DNA of 39,700 nt, from positions 6,819-46,518 of the forward strand of contig NW_003107610.1 of NCBI RefSeq assembly GCF_000003605.2. Reading direction: 5' to 3'. Position numbers and translations under genes: made by a program. Under the pieces are notes generated by a model that made no database searches, was not told where the DNA came from, and saw only the letters and a list, made by a program, of their open reading frames with translations. Below, piece after piece: positions 35,601 through 39,700 of this stretch; position 1 is the stretch's first letter, and each line of letters begins with the position of its first letter. Origin of the DNA: Saccoglossus kowalevskii (lineage: Eukaryota > Hemichordata > Enteropneusta > Harrimaniidae).

Positions 35601-38215
35601 AGTGTGCTTCAGACTCAAAGAGAAGGCCAATTCCACTGGCCGAAATTCATTTACTAACTAATGAATGAATGCGACTTTTGGGAAACCATGGTTATATGGC
35701 GCTTGTGTTTGTACAAGCCCGGTTGACACCAGGATAGCGCATTACCATTTGATAGAGAGATGACCAGTCCCAAACATGAATATGGCTTCTTTGGCAAAAA
35801 TGCACTGCAATTTGCATGAAGACGTTTTTTTTTGTTTTTTTAAAATTATGTTTGAACATGATACATGATATGTTCAATCTAAATATGTGCCAATTCTAAG
35901 CTCCAAAGCAACTAACATCCTTTTTTAAAATAAGATAATATTTTTGGTGACATTCTTCATTCATTCTTCCATGTTTCGAGCTTCAAGTACATTTTGTATA
36001 CCAGTACTGTAAATCACGATTAGATAATTTTACCGCTTTTATGATTGACATAATGTTGCGGAAATCGTCGACACTGTGTCGTAGGACCCCAGAGAATTTT
36101 CGCTGCTCAAAATTTCATGATTTTCACTGATTTGTTTCTCTAGTAAAATTAAAGCAGTTGACAGTAATGTCATTGACGCTGGCACATTGCCAGGAGTCGT
36201 GTTATTCCTGGAATTAGTAACAAATAAGTTTCACTTTGTAATGTTAGACAATGCAGGGCCCATCCTCAGGTAAACATATTTGTAGCCAAGCCTATATCTA
36301 GTCAACACACCCATGTTTCTAAAAAATATTTGTAAAAATTTATAAACCCAACTGTTTTCATTTGAAGTACCAAGATGAGATGATTTGATTGGTTAGGCAA
36401 ACGTCTCCATTCATTGAATCACCCTTCCCCATTCATTTTTTTCTGTTAGACTTATATAGTTTAATGATTCCACAGTGGTACATGTATTGCTAATACTACT
36501 TTGGGTAGCTAGTTGATTCTGCCACAGTGATTGTGATTATGTTAACTTATAACTAATTAATAGAATGAATAAAGGTTGGATAAAATTTTGCTCACAAAGA
36601 ATTTTTGTTGTAAACGGTGAGCCATATTTCTTTGTGATCAGTTAAAATCGAGGTGGTAATATTTCCAGAACCTTTTTGTTTGCAACTTTTTTTCAATGTA
36701 GTTGTATATTTCCATACAATAGATCTGACTTCTGAATATAAACATTGAATATCAGCAGGATCTTCTACCCATCCATATTTATATTAAACATGTAAGCCTT
36801 TATCTTTTTCGCTGGGAAACAAGGATTGCTTATCTTACCTGGTGAGTTTGATCACCAAGTGTAGCTTACCATTTACTTACCCTTGATTGAATGCCATGTT
36901 ACTTCACTTATCTAACACTTTTGTTCCTTATTCTTTGCAGGAAAATCTTCTTTGACAATCCAGTTTGTTGAAGGCCAGTTTGTCGACTCATATGACCCCA
37001 CCATAGAAAACAGTAAGTGTTCATAAACTCTCTACACACAACACTTGCAGGGTAAAATTTCATAAAATGGTCTTTAGTGTATAGGAATAAACAATAAACA
37101 AGTTAACTATACAAATTGAAAATCAATGTTCGTCACCTGGACGAAAAAACCAACCCCAGAATCCCAAAATACCATTTGTTTTTTGGCGAACCTTGACAAT
37201 TTGAGAACAGCTCTAAGCAAGCCTCTATGTGAGCCTCTGGGGGTAAACAAAGGTTACTTTACACTGTCGAAGAAAAAAAAATATTTGGTGGGCTTAGTTT
37301 TATCAGATTTGTTGTCACTGTTTTTTTTTTCATGTATTGTAGTTATAGTTAATATTTAAATAAATATAAACACATTTATTTTGAGTACTTGTGAATTCTT
37401 ATTTCATATCCTCTTCAGCTTTTACAAAAACCTTCAAGGTCAGAGGTCAAGATTTTCAGCTCCAACTTGTAGACACTGCTGGTCAAGATGAATATTCTAT
37501 ATTTCCACAATCATATACTGTAGATATCCATGGTTACGTCCTAGTCTATTCTGTTACTTCAAACAAAAGGTGAGCATGAACACGCAATGTTAACTTGTTC
37601 AAGTACTTCAGCGAGTGGTTTTATCAAATTTTAGGTGTGTGTAAATTATGCGTTTTTAGATTCTGATTTAATATAATTTTTGAGATATGCTTCAAAGAAA
37701 TCAAAACTTTCAGTTGAGAAGTGCTGAGGTACATGTACACACTCTTGGAATTTGTATACATACTGTGGAATACTTTATTTTCGCTTGGAATTAATTTTTC
37801 GCTGAAGGAATGGTTCAGTGAAAATAAATTCCAACGAATATACATTTTTTCCTATATTTTACATTCAACTAATTAAAAAACAGTGAAAATAAATTCCATA
37901 CAAAACACCCAAAAAGCCTTTTCAGCAAAAATTAATTTCAGCTGAAATAAATTACTTTACAGTAAACCAAAAATTGCATTTATAATATGATTATTAAACT
38001 ATTTTGATCATAGACTCAACTTTGTCATGTACTTCTAAAAGAGCACATATAATATGTTGTATGCTTAGCATACATGTAGATCACATATCAAAAACGAAAG
38101 TATTTTCAATCAACAAATAACAATAATTAACTTTTCAATCATTATGTTTTTTTTTCAGTTTTGAAGTGATAAAAGTTATACATGAAAAGTTATTAGATAT
38201 GATAGGCAAGGTTCA
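32626..38215 (+). CDS. RHEB: RHEB small GTPase (first four exons, 3'-partial)
   Basis: Exons 32626-32674, 36941-37012, 37419-37569 and 38159-38215 join in phase to give the first 109 residues of about 184. The start MPPKQRKIALMGFRSVGKSS carries the Rheb-type P-loop with Arg at the position equivalent to Ras G12. Switch I is DSYDPTIENTF, switch II DTAGQDEYSIFPQ. Then come GYVLVYSVTSNKSFEVIKV and KLLDMIGKVQ. Family knowledge: Rheb is a farnesylated GTPase on endomembranes that activates mTORC1 and is turned off by TSC2. The NKxD and SAK guanine-binding motifs and the CAAX box should lie in exons right of the window. All donors and acceptors are GT-AG. The first intron (4.3 kb) contains an unassigned ORF and a small MITE. 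The ATG context CAAAATGC is acceptable and no upstream in-frame alternative is seen. Confidence 0.97.
33287..33694 (+). CDS. Hypothetical 135-residue ORF nested in RHEB intron 1
   Basis: It begins MAQGKNWKKSVPMTGETCKF and ends with a Cys-rich tail (CKCSHCKK). The middle (about residues 40-95) is acidic and rich in Thr and Ser, with a repeated EDTT/ADDTT motif, as in a disordered linker. The start has a good context (A at -3, G at +4). An AATAAA overlaps the stop codon at 33690-33695. Base composition is less AT-rich than the surrounding intron. I recognise no family and no signal peptide or membrane segment. It could be a nested intronless gene, a decayed retrocopy or a chance ORF; it is unlikely to be an alternative RHEB exon because it would not lead into the GTPase fold. 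Confidence 0.35.
   Translation: MAQGKNWKKSVPMTGETCKFLNSRNRIFYYETHPLYETKSDESTTDKSSENQNDICSTTLETEDTTVTTSNADNEDTTILSLEADDTTSTYRMSMMSKRKISPAKLAVANNTKLVDLDILILNLADHCKCSHCKK
34000..36940 (+). other. RHEB intron 1, 3' part
   Basis: Apart from the 56-bp MITE at 35108 I see nothing recognisable: AT-rich sequence, no conserved ORF, no long repeat. A C-run (CCCCCCCCTCC) occurs at about 35579-35590. Confidence 0.5.
35108..35163. mobile_element. Small TTAA-type MITE, copy 3 (56 bp)
   Basis: AGCGCGGTGGTCGTTGCA at the left is mirrored by CACTACAACCATCGTCCT at the right, and TTAA flanks both sides exactly (35104-35107 and 35164-35167). At 56 bp it is little more than two terminal repeats. It lies in RHEB intron 1. 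Confidence 0.82.
37761..37964. mobile_element. TA-flanked MITE, family B copy 4
   Basis: It begins TACTGTGGAATACTTTATTT, ends AAATTACTTTACAGTA, and has an interior like copies 1-3 (CATTTTTTCCTATATTTTAC). It lies in RHEB intron 3. Confidence 0.85.
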
Positions 38216-38510
38216 GTAAGTGTCTTTGCTTTTCAATTTTTCTTACCATAAGTCAGAGAAGTATTGTTTTTTGACACTAATGTAGCTGAAAATGCCACAA
38301 AATTTGTTTTTTCATCTCAAATAGTGTATCATTCTCTCCTATCATCAATCACATCTTTAGTTTTTTGAACAGATAGCTAAGACAGTTACATAACACTACA
38401 AATTAACCTCTGAAAAATAATATTTTATAAAAGTTTATGTGTGTTTATGGGGCTGATGAATGAGACTTAATAGACGTATATTATCATGTATATGATGTTT
38501 TATAGACTAA

Positions 38511-38877
38511 TAGACCATTTTCTGTTCACTGCGAGAATCACGCGCTATGTGTGAAATCAAATTTAAAAACTGGACAAACAAAGGTCATAGCATCGTAGTG
38601 GCGTCAAACATCGCGTGGGATTCGACAAACGCAAAAGTATTTTTGGGGGACATTTCCATGCTTAATAATGTGCTGTCCGCATTTGATGATAGGCAATTTC
38701 GATTAAGTAAGGGTATTTGGAAGCAATATTCCTCTGTCGAAGATCAACCGGTCGATATGAGCTGCAAAATAAAGAAATTCTAGTTCAAAATCAAATCGTT
38801 TGATTTTTGCAGCAGGCATTCGACGCACGTCTTTCATGCATCTCGCGAGATCTCGCAATTGTACGGAAAATCACCTA
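38511..38877. mobile_element. Inverted-repeat element, about 367 bp, containing a 78-codon ORF
   Basis: The left end TAGACCATTTTCTGTTCACT, followed by GCGAGAATCACGCG, is mirrored by CGCGAGATCTCGCAATTGTA followed by CGGAAAATCACCTA. The terminal repeats are about 34 bp with some mismatches. Inside, on the + strand at 38547-38783, is an ORF beginning MCEIKFKNWTNKGHSIVVAS and ending CKIKKF that fills most of the element. I recognise no transposase motif. It lies in the RHEB intron after exon 38215. Confidence 0.7.
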
Positions 38878-39261
38878 TTAGGGCCGAGTCCATTGCATTG
38901 TCTATCCCCTGCTGAAAAATGGAATGCTCCAGAATGGGTGTGACCACCACATTCTCTGAACCAATGCAAGGCTATATATACAACACCTGGAATTCTGACC
39001 AATCAGAGAGCAGCTTGTTTGTCTACAGTTTTTTTCAATGTATCAAATTATGCCTTGTATTTATGTTTTAACTCAACTACGTTCTCTAAATAGAATCAGA
39101 AAAGTGATTTGTAAATTGCGTGCTAATTTGCTAACCCTACCTACTCCAAAATTGAGATATACAATACTGTTATATCCAGTTTCAGTATCTACAGAATACC
39201 AGAGTTCTCTAATCAAAACAGTGACCTCTACACACTCCTAATGAGACAATGACAGGAGATT

Positions 39262-39700
39262 TATGATGGCTTTTTGACTCCCATGTGCGAAGCGCAAAAT
39301 GGGAGTCTTTGCAGTTAGTGTGTCTGTATGTGTGTGTATGTGTATGTGTGTATGTGTGTCCGACTGTTCCACTGCTATCTCAAGAACCATACATCGGTTT
39401 TTGATGAAACTTGGTGCATAGATGCTCTGGGCCAATGCGCAGATTTGATTAGGTTTTGGTAAAAATCCATGCTCGTTAATTACCTAATTTGCATGATAAT
39501 TAGCTAATTTTTAGCTGTTCTATGACTGTTCCACTGATATCTAAAGAACCACTCATTGGATTTTGATGAAACTTGGTACATAGATGCTCTGAACTAATGC
39601 TAGGTTTTGGTTAAAATCCACGCTCGTTAATTACCTAATTTGCATGATAATTAGCTAATTTTTAGCTGTTCTATGACTGTTCCACTGATATCTAAAAAAA
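39262..39700. repeat. Tandem/dispersed repeat of 150-160 bp units with (TG)n, running off the window
   Basis: GACTGTTCCACTG recurs at 39362, 39524 and 39675 (periods 162 and 151 bp). Each unit continues with TTTTGATGAAACTTGGTRCA and CTCGTTAATTACCTAATTTG. It is preceded by a TG-rich microsatellite (39318-39358) and the near-palindrome GACTCCCATGTGCGAAGCGC, continuing AAAATGGGAGTC, at 39277-39305. Possibly the end of a larger dispersed element. Confidence 0.8.

Overview
This is nuclear DNA from an animal, most likely a marine invertebrate (hemichordate, mollusc and brachiopod all fit; the sequence does not decide). It is AT-rich, with short exons, long introns, consensus GT-AG sites, and many small inverted-repeat transposons and minisatellites. 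There is no prokaryotic gene organisation. I assembled four conserved protein-coding genes exon by exon, with phases matching at every junction, plus one tRNA gene.

Layout. (1) 1-13047, + strand: the 3' eleven exons of PRPF3, a U4/U6 snRNP splicing factor; its 5' exons lie left of the window. Its introns hold a 22-bp minisatellite, a 253-bp tandem repeat, several MITEs and a decayed tyrosine-recombinase fragment. (2) 13048-16713: convergent intergenic region with MITEs. (3) 21080-16714, - strand: complete KTI12 (Elongator-associated, PSTK-like ATPase) in nine exons. Its last intron is a textbook U12-type AT-AC intron. A tRNA-Lys(CUU) gene lies in the same orientation inside another intron. 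(4) 21081-23888: intergenic, pyrimidine-rich. (5) 30899-23889, - strand: complete FASTKD-family mitochondrial RNA-binding protein in five exons, with a C-terminal RAP domain. (6) 30900-32625: divergent promoter region with a pentanucleotide microsatellite. (7) 32626 onward, + strand: first four exons of RHEB; the 3' end lies right of the window. Its large first intron contains a 135-codon ORF of unknown status.

Two features stand out. The first is an array of about 33 units of 51 bp just downstream of FASTKD coding exon 2. Each unit is a copy of the end of that exon together with its 5' splice site, so the intron carries dozens of decoy donors, about ten of them at least as good as the real one. 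The second is the U12-type intron in KTI12, where donor, branch site and AC acceptor all match consensus.

The genes are housekeeping genes from separate pathways (splicing, tRNA modification, mitochondrial RNA, mTORC1 signalling). Nothing suggests a co-regulated cluster. The accessory content is mobile and repetitive: at least nine inverted-repeat element families (some with TTAA or TA target sites) and several tandem arrays.
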